Assembly: GCA_002070415.1 (NCBI GenBank)
Contig: MWDF01000003.1
Span: forward strand, 57,960 to 118,983
Origin: Firmicutes bacterium ADurb.Bin153
Lineage (GTDB): Bacteria; Bacillota; DTU025; MWDF01
DNA length: 61,024 nucleotides
Reading direction: 5' to 3'
A program made the position numbers and the translations under genes. Below, piece by piece: positions 1 through 8,150 of this stretch (position 1 is the first letter of the stretch; every line of letters starts with the position of its first letter). Below the pieces are notes generated by a model. It did not search any database. It saw only the letters and a list, made by a program, of their open reading frames with translations, and was not told the origin of the DNA.

Positions 1-1014
1 GACCGGCACGCCCCTTTCAATCAGAAGGTCCGCAAGGTACGCGGCCTGGCCGAGCCTGTCTTCGAGGTATTCGTACTCGACCACCTCCCTCAGGCCCTGC
101 GCCAGCGCGGCCATGTCCCTTCCTGCCATGCCGCCGTATGTGATGAAGCCCTCGAACGGGATCTCATACTCCCAGGCCTTCCTGTACAGGCTCTCGTCCT
201 TGAAACAGAGAAGGCCACCTATGTTCACCAGGCCGTCCTTCTTCGAGCTCATCAGGCAGCCGTCGCCGAGGGCGAAAGTCTCCCTCGCTATCTCCTTGAC
301 CGACTTGTCCTTGTAGCCCTGCTCCCTCATCTTTATGAAGCAGGAGTTCTCCGCGAACCTCGCACAGTCGAAGAACATCGGCTTGTCGTATCTCCTGCAG
401 ATGTCGGATGCCATCTTCATGTTCCTCATGGACACCGGCTGGCCGCCGTTCGAGTTGCACGTGATCGTCATTATCACGAAGGGGACGCTCAGTTTACCGT
501 CCGAGAGCGTCTCCTCGAGCCTTTCAAGGTCTATGTCCCCCTTGAACGGATCGTCGCTCGCTATCTCGTATCCTTTTTCAGCCACCAGGTCCAGGGGCCT
601 GCCGCCCCTGAGGAGTATGTGCCCTATCGTCGTGTCGAAGTGCATGTTGCCCGGTATCGTATCGCCGGGCTTTACCATCATGGCCATGAACACTTTCTCG
701 GCGCCCCTGCCCTGGTGCACGGGGAGCATGAAATCGTAACCGAACGTATCCTTGACTGCCTCTTTGAGCGCGACGTAGCTCCTGCTGCCGGCATAGGCCT
801 CGTCACCGGTCATCATGGCGGCCCATTGGGCGTCGCTCATGGCTCCCGTGCCGGAATCGGTCAGAAGGTCGATATAGACATCGTCGGATGAAAGGTTGAA
901 GAGGTTGTACCCGGCCTCCGAAATCATCTTCCGCCTGTGCTCGCGGTCGGTCATCCTGATGGGCTCGACGCTTTTGATCCTGAAAGGTTCGGCATAGGCA
1001 TCCCTTCTGCGCAT
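1..1014 (-). CDS. tnaA: Tryptophanase, C-terminal part cut off by the window edge
   Basis: PLP-dependent beta-eliminating lyase that splits L-tryptophan into indole, pyruvate and ammonia in the cytoplasm. The 338 visible residues carry the family's N-terminal AEPFRIKSVEPI segment, the HQGRGAE phosphate-side motif near 100, NSNGGQPVS near 187, DCARFAEN near 216 and SSKKD with the expected PLP lysine at about 259. The TITxNSxGGQPVS and DxARFAEN forms resemble tryptophanase more than tyrosine phenol-lyase. The ATG has a GGAGG about 8 bases upstream. The gene runs off the left edge, so about 120 residues are unseen. The paralogous tyrosine phenol-lyase remains the alternative. Confidence 0.86.
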   Translation of the reverse strand, partial: MRRRDAYAEPFRIKSVEPIRMTDREHRRKMISEAGYNLFNLSSDDVYIDLLTDSGTGAMSDAQWAAMMTGDEAYAGSRSYVALKEAVKDTFGYDFMLPVHQGRGAEKVFMAMMVKPGDTIPGNMHFDTTIGHILLRGGRPLDLVAEKGYEIASDDPFKGDIDLERLEETLSDGKLSVPFVIMTITCNSNGGQPVSMRNMKMASDICRRYDKPMFFDCARFAENSCFIKMREQGYKDKSVKEIARETFALGDGCLMSSKKDGLVNIGGLLCFKDESLYRKAWEYEIPFEGFITYGGMAGRDMAALAQGLREVVEYEYLEDRLGQAAYLADLLIERGVPV

Positions 1015-1169
1015 GACAAAACCTCCAAACGTCCTTTTGTGGATGATGGGAACTGGGGTCCGTGTGCCTTGTCGGATCTGTCGCCCTTTTCGTCCTGGGT
1101 CATAGGACAGCAGAAGGCGGCCTGCGCCTTCTGCAAGAATCATCCTGTCGGACCGGGCGCTTCCGTCAG
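1015..1169 (-). promoter_or_regulatory. Leader region of the tryptophanase gene with a hairpin
   Basis: The 155 bases upstream of the lyase contain a perfect 10-bp hairpin (1110-1119 with 1125-1134, 5-base loop) and a GTCCT/AGGAC pair next to it in the transcript. No TnaC-like leader peptide with a tryptophan codon was found. There is no T-tract, so the hairpin could end the upstream barrel gene's message or act on tryptophanase expression; the sequence does not decide. Confidence 0.3.
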
Positions 1170-1769
1170 CTAGAACCTGTATCCTCCGGAGATGCTAAGG
1201 AAGCCGTTCTTCCTCATGTACTCGAAGTCGGCCCTTATGAACCAGTTGGGGTTGAAATCGTATTCCATGCCGAAGGCGGCTATGAGGCCTTTGCTCATGA
1301 AGCCGTACCCCAGCTTGGTGTCCATCCTGAAGCTCTCAAGGAAATCGAAACGCGCGAATGCCCCGAGAAGCAGGTCGATGTTCCCGTCAGGCGCGTAGGC
1401 CGGGCCGTTGGCGAACGTGAGCCCTGCGATCGGTCCCAGCTTTAGCAGGTAGTCCTCGCTGATCTGCCAGTTCAGCAGCGAGAATACCGCATCGAGCTCG
1501 CCTGCGACGCCGAATTTCATCTCCGATGCGGGGTCGTACATGTCAGCTCTGACCATGCCCAGCTTCAGGGACATATGGGTCTCGAATATCTTGGAAATGT
1601 CCAGCTTGAGTCCAAGGTTGGCCTTGAAGTCGCTTCCCACGTCGGCAACCTCGTCCGCCGGTTTGGCCAGCCTGTAGGACAGACCGAAGATCACATCAGT
1701 GGCAGAGGCCATCGCGGGCGTCATGGCAATCAGGGAGATAACGAGCGCGGCTATCAGTCTTTTCTTCAA
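1170..1769 (-). CDS. Small outer-membrane beta-barrel-like protein
   Basis: Protein of 199 residues with a cleavable signal peptide (KKRLIAALVISLIAM, then an ASA type site) followed by alternating hydrophobic/polar strands and a C-terminal aromatic residue (SGGYRF), the usual signature of an eight- to ten-strand outer-membrane barrel. I chose the TTG at 1769 because GGAGGG lies 6 bases before it; an ATG 27 bases further upstream has no ribosome site. It follows the PorV-like gene after a terminator hairpin. No specific family is recognised. Confidence 0.6.
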   Translation of the reverse strand: MKKRLIAALVISLIAMTPAMASATDVIFGLSYRLAKPADEVADVGSDFKANLGLKLDISKIFETHMSLKLGMVRADMYDPASEMKFGVAGELDAVFSLLNWQISEDYLLKLGPIAGLTFANGPAYAPDGNIDLLLGAFARFDFLESFRMDTKLGYGFMSKGLIAAFGMEYDFNPNWFIRADFEYMRKNGFLSISGGYRF

Positions 1770-1861
1770 GTTGATCCCTCCGTCGGTTTCATTCACTAAC
1801 CATTATAAACTTCTATGGAGCCATAGTCGTTCCTTCACGCCACTTAAATCTTTAATTGCTC

Positions 1862-1903
1862 AAGAAAGGTGCGGCGCGGGCATCGAAGCGCCCGCGCCGC
1901 ACC
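1862..1903 (-). terminator. Rho-independent terminator of the protease/barrel operon
   Basis: A perfect 14-bp GC-rich stem (1868-1881 with 1890-1903, 8-base loop) is followed on the minus strand by TTTCTT. It lies just after the stop of the PorV-like gene, so the small barrel gene at 1170-1769 probably relies on readthrough or on its own promoter. Confidence 0.8.
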
Positions 1904-1925
1904 TCCATGCCGTATGGGATTCCCG

Positions 1926-2858
1926 CTAGAACCTGATCAGCAGGCCGACCCTGTGCCTGTCGGGCATATGCACGAGGTAAGTCCACGAATAGTCCAGCCT
2001 GGCCCCCTTGAACAGGTCCAGTCCGGCGCCCAGCGAGAATGACAGAGGCCTGTCCATCCACCAGTTCACGCCCGTTCTGAGGCTGAGGACGGATATCTTG
2101 CCCTCTATGCCGGCAGACAGGCCCCTCGCCGAATCGACGTCCAGAGCCAGCAGCAGCCTCTCGTCGAAGAAATGGGCCGCTATGCCGCCGGCGTATGCGA
2201 TGTCAAGGAATACCATCTCCGCTTCACCGGTCCCCGCTTCCGGCAACGCGCCTTCCGTAGGATACCAGATGATGCCGGGTGCGTTCCTCAGCACGAACGC
2301 CGCGCTGAGGCCCACTTTCCCGATGTTGTACCGCCCTATCGCGCCCACGTCCAGGGCAAGGCCGTAACCGTTGCTCTCAGGCATGAACTGCCCAAGGCCC
2401 TTTAGAGACGCGCCGATGGAGACGAAGCCCCTGTCGCCGAGCTTCAGGCTGTATCCTCCTATAAGGGCCACGTTGCCCTCATAGTAGTCCCCCACCCCTA
2501 TGATCGCCCCGTATTCGTCCGTGATCTCGACATCGGTCGCACCGAGCACGTCAAGCGCGATGCCGACGTACTTGCATCCGAAGACGAGGCTGAACTTGCC
2601 GTTCGTGGCGTATACGGAAGTGTAGTTGGTATACAGGCCGAGACCTTCCGTCGTAGGCAGCGCCGCGGGGTTCAAGCCCGCCATGCTGAGGTCGCCGTCA
2701 AGGGCCAGGCCCGCTCCGCCCATGCCTTCCGATCTGACCGAGTATCCCAGCTTAAGGGAGGGCAGGGTGCCCCAATACTCGGCGGCAATGCTAGAACCCG
2801 CCAGAGCCACGGCCATGACCAGGGCCATGGCAGCCACTATCGTCGCCTTCTTACTCAT
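1926..2858 (-). CDS. PorV/UPF0164-like outer-membrane barrel protein
   Basis: Protein of 310 residues with a signal peptide ending near SSIAA. The start of the mature part, SEGMGGAGLALDGDLSMAG followed by LNPAAL, is the pattern seen in the PorV/PorQ/UPF0164 and FadL-like barrels (RxxGMGGAxxAxxxD...NPA). Repeated glycine/aromatic strands follow, and the chain ends in LLIRF, a barrel-type C-terminus. The ATG has GGGAGGTG about 10 bases upstream. It lies 21 bases after the serine protease gene and is probably co-transcribed with it. PorV proteins serve as outer-membrane shuttles in type IX secretion; whether this relative does so is unknown. Confidence 0.6.
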   Translation of the reverse strand: MSKKATIVAAMALVMAVALAGSSIAAEYWGTLPSLKLGYSVRSEGMGGAGLALDGDLSMAGLNPAALPTTEGLGLYTNYTSVYATNGKFSLVFGCKYVGIALDVLGATDVEITDEYGAIIGVGDYYEGNVALIGGYSLKLGDRGFVSIGASLKGLGQFMPESNGYGLALDVGAIGRYNIGKVGLSAAFVLRNAPGIIWYPTEGALPEAGTGEAEMVFLDIAYAGGIAAHFFDERLLLALDVDSARGLSAGIEGKISVLSLRTGVNWWMDRPLSFSLGAGLDLFKGARLDYSWTYLVHMPDRHRVGLLIRF

Positions 2859-2879
2859 CTGCTTATCGCACCTCCCTCG

Positions 2880-5800
2880 TTAGAAGTTGATCAACACTCG
2901 GCCGACCCTGGATGCTGAGCCGTCCTCATAGACTATGCGGAAGGCGTACAGCCCGCGGGCCACCCTCATGCCTTTGTACATCATATCCCATACTACTGTG
3001 CTTATCCCCCGTTCCACCTCGTGGGAGAAGATCAGCGTGCCGGACAGGTCGTATACGTACAGTGTGCCGGGCTTATGCGCGTTGACGTAGAAGTTCACCA
3101 GACCATTCGCCCTGTCCACGCCCGCCCCTGCCCCTTCCGCCGAGGAGACAGGCCAGAAGGCAAACGGCCCTTCGAAGTCGTACGACGCCCTGTACGGGCT
3201 CCATTCGTCGTAGACATGCAGCATCACCTGGTACTGTGTGCCTGCCGTCGCGGGAGGCGACATCCACGGGTATTCTAGGTCGTCCCCGGACGTGTACAAG
3301 GTCACCGGCTCCCACGGGGAGGATTCGTTCACCCTGTACCAGATGCTGGCTCCGTGGGTCGTATCCGGCACGTCCTGCAGGCTCCATTCGAAGTTGATGG
3401 CCGAATAAGTACCTCCGGTCTCGGGGTTGTCCAGCCATGCCACCAGCCTGTCGGGGCCGTCGCCGGTGAGGAAGAGCCAGCTGTTACCCATGAAATACCA
3501 GAAGTTGTACATATCCCCGTTGGAATCGATATCCTCATACCACCAATTGTAGTAGTCCTGGCCCTGCATCGCCTCCAAAGGAGCGGTGAGCAGCACCAGC
3601 CTGTAGTCGTCGCCGGCATAGCTCAGGCCGTACGCCGCCCTCGTGGGCTCGTCGATGGCCCCTCCGTAGGACGACAGGAGTATCGGGTAGGCCCCGGGAC
3701 CGAACTCGGTGATGACATCACCGAAGTTCATGATCGCAGGGTACCAGACCTCGTACTCCAAGTCCAGCGTAAGCCCATCCTCCCATGCTATCGTGTCGCC
3801 TTCGACGGTGATCATCGGCTCATAGAGCGGCAAGTCCCCGGTCACGTTGTAGGTGTAGTCCGTTATGTAGTCGTTTATCTTCAGCAACTCGAGGAGCTCC
3901 GCCGCCGTTGCGGTCGACATGGCCGACTCGCCGTAATAGCCGTCGATCATGTTCAGCATCTCGTAGCTTGCCAGGAACAGCCTTCCTCCTCCGTACTTCA
4001 GGTAGTCTATTATCCACCTCGCGTCATCCTCGTTCAGGACGCCGGACGTGGTGTAGGAGGTCGTCCAGAAGACTATGTTTGGGATCGTGCTCGGTATGTC
4101 CATCGGCGGGAACGCGTAATGGTACGGTATATCGAACACCAGGAAGGGTATCTCGTCCAGCCAGGACATGTCCTCGTATCCGTACCACTGGTCGTCCAGG
4201 ACGAGTACCACCGATTCCGGTTCCGCCACCAGGACGTGCTTGTACGACGTCGTGACCACGACGTCGTTGTCGGTGTCGTACATCTCGCACCTTATCTGGT
4301 AGTTGCCGTACTTTCCTTCCGGTACGGTCAGCACCGCCGACGGTCCGGTCGCGGTGACGCCCGTCTCCTGGGGCTGCCACCAGGCGTCTAACCTGGTCAG
4401 GTACCACCTGTATTCGATGTTCCCGATCTCTTCATAGAAGTCCTCTTCCAGCTCGACGCTTACTTCGATATCGACCGGCGCGACGCTGCTGAATGTCGGC
4501 GTCGCGGTTATCGATTCTATGCCGGGCAGCTGCTGCCATGTCAGCGCGCCGTACATGTTCAGCCTCCCGCCCGTGCTGACAAGCCCGTTGAGCTGCGATT
4601 TCTTCTCGGCGCTGTTCAGGATGATATTCTTGACCGTGCCCCATATCGAATAGCCGGTTTCATGGTACTGAGGCAGATCGTATCCGGGATTGTCCTTGTC
4701 CTGGGCGATCACCATCGCCGCTGCGGCGCTCACCTGCGGCGTAGCCATCGAAGTGCCCTTATACCATGAGTATGCATAGGCAAGCGTGCCTCCGGACCCC
4801 ACCCTTGGTATCGGGGCGAGTATCCAGGTGCCGGGGGCTGCGATGTTCACTGACTGCTCCCCGTAGCAGGAATATGCCGACAGGTTGTCGTTCGCGTCCG
4901 TCGCCGCTACGGAGATCACGTTCTCGCAGTACATAGGCAATCCGGGATTCGCGTACGAAGACGGGTAATGACCGAAGAAGTCGTTGTTGTTGCCGTCGTT
5001 TCCGGCGGAAGTGATGAACAGCACGCCCGACGCCCTTATCGCTTCGGCCAACGCCATGCTAGGCTCGCCGCCTCCCCAGCTGTTGGACGTGAGGTCGGCC
5101 CCCATCATCGCCGCGTAGTCCAAAGCCCTTATGGCATCCTCTGTGTAGCCGCCTCCGGGACCCAGGAACTTCAGGCTCATTATCTTAGCGTTCCTGGCCG
5201 CCCCCGCGGTGCCCGACCCGTTCCAATCCGACGATATCGTTCCGGCCACGTGCGTGCCGTGCGGGTCTTCCATCCAGGGGAAGTATCCGCTTTCATAGTC
5301 GTTTATGCCGAGGTTGTGGTAGAAGTCGTAGCCGTAGACGTCGTCCATGAAGCCGTTATCGTCGTCGTCCACGCCTTCGGTACCGGCGAATTCGGCCTCG
5401 TTGACCCACATGTTGGGCGCAAGCTCAGGTATCCAGAAGCACACGCCCTGGTCGATGATTCCGATCACGACGCTTGAAGAATCCAGGTTGAAGCTCATGT
5501 TGGCGTACTCCCAAGCCGGCACCGCCCTTATGTCGGATCCCGGAGTACCCGCGTACTCATCTATGTATATGTAGGGCCTTCCGTCGTTGTAGAGGTAGTA
5601 CTGGTAACCGTTGGCGAAGTACGTATCGGTGGGTGGTGTGGTGGCGTCCGGATAGAACATGTAGTTGGGTTCCGCGTACACGACTCCGGGCACCTTGCCA
5701 AGCTCTGCGACCAATGCCTCGATGTCCGCGTCCTCTGCGAATTTGAGGAAGGCGAACCGCAGCGGCGCCGCGGCCGCAGCCTTCGGTCCTTCCGACCGGT

Positions 5801-6125
5801 CCTTCATCTCGAGTTTCCTGTCTATGGTCCCTCCGAGCTTGGCGAGCGCCCCTTCCAGGGCGGCGTCCGCAGCCGTAGCCATGGCGCCGGTATCGAGCCT
5901 CACTATCACACTGCCGGGCTTCATGGCCTTGGGGCCCGTATAGTTGATCTGCTCGTTGATGTAAAGCTCGTCCGTGTTCACCTCGAGCTTCTCGGGACGC
6001 CCCAGTTCTGAGAGCTTCGACCGTACCTCGTCCGGGTTTACCTTCGGAAGCGAAGCCGAAGCCAGAGTCGCCGATAGCATGAGGATCGACGCCATTAATA
6101 ACACCGAAACTCTTCTCGGACTCAA
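2880..6125 (-). CDS. Large secreted subtilisin-like serine protease (S8) with FlgD-like C-terminal domain
   Basis: A 1081-residue exported endopeptidase. A signal peptide covers residues 1-25. An I9-like propeptide region (about 50-155) ends in the usual GVVYAEPNY. The S8 catalytic domain has Asp225 (GIIDQGV), His289 (HGTHVAGT), the oxyanion Asn near 376 (SAGNDG) and Ser459 (GTSMATP). An acidic DDDDNG loop near 253 looks like a calcium site. Some 500 further residues include Ig-like strands and end in a module of the FlgD/T9SS-CTD type (LYVYDLSG ... GLYAFRIVYEDG ... GRVLINF). The TTG start has AGGAG about 9 bases upstream. It is the first gene of a surface operon with the PorV-like barrel. 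Confidence 0.9.
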   Translation of the reverse strand: MSPRRVSVLLMASILMLSATLASASLPKVNPDEVRSKLSELGRPEKLEVNTDELYINEQINYTGPKAMKPGSVIVRLDTGAMATAADAALEGALAKLGGTIDRKLEMKDRSEGPKAAAAAPLRFAFLKFAEDADIEALVAELGKVPGVVYAEPNYMFYPDATTPPTDTYFANGYQYYLYNDGRPYIYIDEYAGTPGSDIRAVPAWEYANMSFNLDSSSVVIGIIDQGVCFWIPELAPNMWVNEAEFAGTEGVDDDDNGFMDDVYGYDFYHNLGINDYESGYFPWMEDPHGTHVAGTISSDWNGSGTAGAARNAKIMSLKFLGPGGGYTEDAIRALDYAAMMGADLTSNSWGGGEPSMALAEAIRASGVLFITSAGNDGNNNDFFGHYPSSYANPGLPMYCENVISVAATDANDNLSAYSCYGEQSVNIAAPGTWILAPIPRVGSGGTLAYAYSWYKGTSMATPQVSAAAAMVIAQDKDNPGYDLPQYHETGYSIWGTVKNIILNSAEKKSQLNGLVSTGGRLNMYGALTWQQLPGIESITATPTFSSVAPVDIEVSVELEEDFYEEIGNIEYRWYLTRLDAWWQPQETGVTATGPSAVLTVPEGKYGNYQIRCEMYDTDNDVVVTTSYKHVLVAEPESVVLVLDDQWYGYEDMSWLDEIPFLVFDIPYHYAFPPMDIPSTIPNIVFWTTSYTTSGVLNEDDARWIIDYLKYGGGRLFLASYEMLNMIDGYYGESAMSTATAAELLELLKINDYITDYTYNVTGDLPLYEPMITVEGDTIAWEDGLTLDLEYEVWYPAIMNFGDVITEFGPGAYPILLSSYGGAIDEPTRAAYGLSYAGDDYRLVLLTAPLEAMQGQDYYNWWYEDIDSNGDMYNFWYFMGNSWLFLTGDGPDRLVAWLDNPETGGTYSAINFEWSLQDVPDTTHGASIWYRVNESSPWEPVTLYTSGDDLEYPWMSPPATAGTQYQVMLHVYDEWSPYRASYDFEGPFAFWPVSSAEGAGAGVDRANGLVNFYVNAHKPGTLYVYDLSGTLIFSHEVERGISTVVWDMMYKGMRVARGLYAFRIVYEDGSASRVGRVLINF

Positions 6126-6511
6126 ATGCCTGCACTCCTTTCCTGATTGAAGGTGGGAAGTATAACAAGGATTTCGACTTCCCGATGTGAACTCCTTTTA
6201 GAACATATAATGAAATGAATTGTTTTTACAGAAACTGTTATAGGACGGCGTTAGTGAACCATCCGACCTTCTGGAGGGCTTTTGCCTGTCTGCCTAGCCC
6301 GAATGACACTTCACCGTGAACACATGCCCGGCCTGCGCAAGGGCCTGCAATGGAAGGGACCGGGATGGATAAAACGGGGTTTAGTGCCGCAATCATACAG
6401 AAACGGGCGCAAAGGGCCGCGAAACGCCCCCTACTCTCTTTAGTACCCGTATTCACTTGCAGTATAATCAAGTTGTATTAGCGCACGAAATCTATATGAG
6501 GAGGGTGACCG
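6126..6511. promoter_or_regulatory. Divergent intergenic region, protease / nucleotidase
   Basis: These 386 bases carry promoters for both flanking genes. For the protease there is an extended -10 on the minus strand (TGTTATACT, 6159-6167), flanked by the inverted repeat GGGAAGT (6155-6161) / ACTTCCC (6177-6183). For the nucleotidase a TATAAT lies at 6463-6468 with only a weak -35. Open frames in the middle lack ribosome sites and family features, so no gene is called. Confidence 0.5.
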
Positions 6512-8023
6512 ATGCGAAACAGGAGATTATTGGTAGTCCTTATGTCGGTGTTAATCGTACTTTCCGCAGCCTTCATGGCGTCTGCGGCCGACGGTAAATT
6601 CACGATAGTGCACGTGAACGACGTGCACGGCAGGCTGGAACCCTGGATCCCCACGAACGAGAAAGTCGCCATCGGAGGCATGGGAAGGCTGTTCTCATAT
6701 GTCGACGGGCTAAGGGACGAGGGCAAGGACGTACTTCTGCTAGCCTCGGGCGACATGGTGCACGGCACCAACATCGTCAACCTTTTCAACGGCGTTCCTA
6801 TGGCCGAAGTGATGAGGGACATGGGCTTTGCGGCTACTTCCCTGGGGAATCACGAGTTCAACTACGGCCAGAAACAGCTTCTGAACCTCGAATCCATAGC
6901 CGGCTTCCCGTTCCTGGCAGCCAACATAGTCTATGAGGACGGAAGCTATTTCACAATGCCCTATGCCGTGAAGACCATAAACGGCATCAAGGTCGGCATG
7001 TTCGGGCTGTCGCCCGTCGACACCCCGATAGTGACGCACCCCAACAACGTAATAGGGCTGAAGTTCCTGGATCCGATCGATTCGGCCATGACCGTCATGG
7101 CAGAGCTAGAAGAGAGCGCGGACATCATCATATGCCTGTCCCACCTGGGCTATGAAGAGGACCTGAAGCTTGCCAAGGCGATGCCCGGGATAGACATCAT
7201 AGTTGGTGGCCACTCCCACACCGTACTTGACAAGCCCGTGAAAGTCGGGCCCACGGTCATCGTATCCGCCGGTGAATGGGCCGCATACGCAGGGACCCTT
7301 GAAGTCACGGTGAAGAACAACGCTGTGACTGCGTTCGAAGGCAAGCTAGTAAGGCTGGACGAGAAGGTGGCAGACGCTCGTCTTTCGAGCAGGGTTGGCG
7401 CCCGTATAAAGGTATACGGCAATGCGCTGGCCAAGGAGATGAACGTAGTCATCGGCAAGGCCCTCGTCGACCTAGACGGGGAGCGCGCCAATGTCCGTAC
7501 CAAGGAGACCAACATGGGCAACCTGGTGACAGACATCATGAAGGGCGCGACCAAGGCGGACATAGCCCTTACGAACGGCGGGGGCATCCGCGCTTCCATA
7601 AAGGCCGGGGACATCACTGTAGGCGGCGTGATATCGGTGCTGCCTTTCGACAACAGCCTCGTGGTGATACAGCTCAGGGGAGATGCCATCGTCAAGGCGC
7701 TGGAACTCTCGGTAGGTTCCTACCCGAACCAGCTCGGCGGATTCTTGCAGGTCAGCGGCCTTACATTCAAGTTCGACCCCGCCAAGCCGGCCGGAAGCCG
7801 CGTGGTCGAGGTCAAGGTCAACGGCCTTACCATCGACCCGTACAGGCTCTACAGCGTGGCGACGAACGACTTCACCGCGGCGGGCGGGGACGGCTATGCG
7901 ATGTTCAAGGACGCCAAGGTGCTGTATATGTCGGGTGAGATGCTCCGCGACGTGGCCATAAAGTACATCAAGGGCCTTGAGATCGCCCCGAAGGTGGAAG
8001 GAAGGATCTCCGTAGTCAAGTAG
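6512..8023 (+). CDS. Periplasmic 5'-nucleotidase / UshA-family metallophosphatase
   Basis: Protein of 503 residues that hydrolyses nucleotides or related phosphoesters outside the cytoplasmic membrane. A signal peptide (residues 1-25) precedes the calcineurin-like metallophosphatase domain with its metal motifs VNDVHGR (Asp37, His39), SGDMVHGT, GNHEFNYG and GGHSHT. A C-terminal 5'-nucleotidase domain follows, with TNGGGIR in the middle and NDFTAAGGDGY near the end. The length is close to the usual 500-550. The ATG follows GAGGAGGG. Single-gene unit with a terminator behind it. The exact substrate (AMP, UDP-sugar, other) cannot be read from sequence. Confidence 0.9.
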   Translation: MRNRRLLVVLMSVLIVLSAAFMASAADGKFTIVHVNDVHGRLEPWIPTNEKVAIGGMGRLFSYVDGLRDEGKDVLLLASGDMVHGTNIVNLFNGVPMAEVMRDMGFAATSLGNHEFNYGQKQLLNLESIAGFPFLAANIVYEDGSYFTMPYAVKTINGIKVGMFGLSPVDTPIVTHPNNVIGLKFLDPIDSAMTVMAELEESADIIICLSHLGYEEDLKLAKAMPGIDIIVGGHSHTVLDKPVKVGPTVIVSAGEWAAYAGTLEVTVKNNAVTAFEGKLVRLDEKVADARLSSRVGARIKVYGNALAKEMNVVIGKALVDLDGERANVRTKETNMGNLVTDIMKGATKADIALTNGGGIRASIKAGDITVGGVISVLPFDNSLVVIQLRGDAIVKALELSVGSYPNQLGGFLQVSGLTFKFDPAKPAGSRVVEVKVNGLTIDPYRLYSVATNDFTAAGGDGYAMFKDAKVLYMSGEMLRDVAIKYIKGLEIAPKVEGRISVVK

Positions 8024-8045
8024 GGCGGCATAAAGGCAAGGACAC

Positions 8046-8079
8046 AAAGAAGACGCTCTTTTCACGGAGCGTCTTCTTT
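8046..8079. terminator. Bidirectional terminator between convergent genes
   Basis: A perfect 13-bp stem (8046-8058 with 8067-8079, 8-base loop) whose outer bases are AAAGAAG/CTTCTTT, so a pyrimidine run appears on either strand. It lies between the nucleotidase stop and the convergent gene ending at 8151. Confidence 0.8.
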
Positions 8080-8150
8080 CATTGATGACGGTTTACGAAG
8101 CCGTTCCGGGCGGCAGGCGCGCACCTGCGGATGCTACCCGCCTTGGAAGC

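Noticed and set aside
1015..1169. TnaC-like leader peptide before tryptophanase
   Set aside because: The short frame here has no tryptophan codon and runs past the tnaA start; nothing supports Trp-induced stalling.
3354..4391. Long open frame on the plus strand opposite the serine protease
   Set aside because: It is antisense to a clear S8 protease, has no ribosome site and low-complexity His/Val/Arg-rich composition typical of mirrored GC-rich codons.
5557..6168. Alternative frame overlapping the protease N-terminus
   Set aside because: Arg/Gly/His-rich translation without domain features; the S8 signal peptide and propeptide are read in the other frame.
6238..6471. Open frame of 77 codons in the protease/nucleotidase intergenic region
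   Set aside because: No ribosome site, no family-like pattern, and it covers likely promoter sequence.
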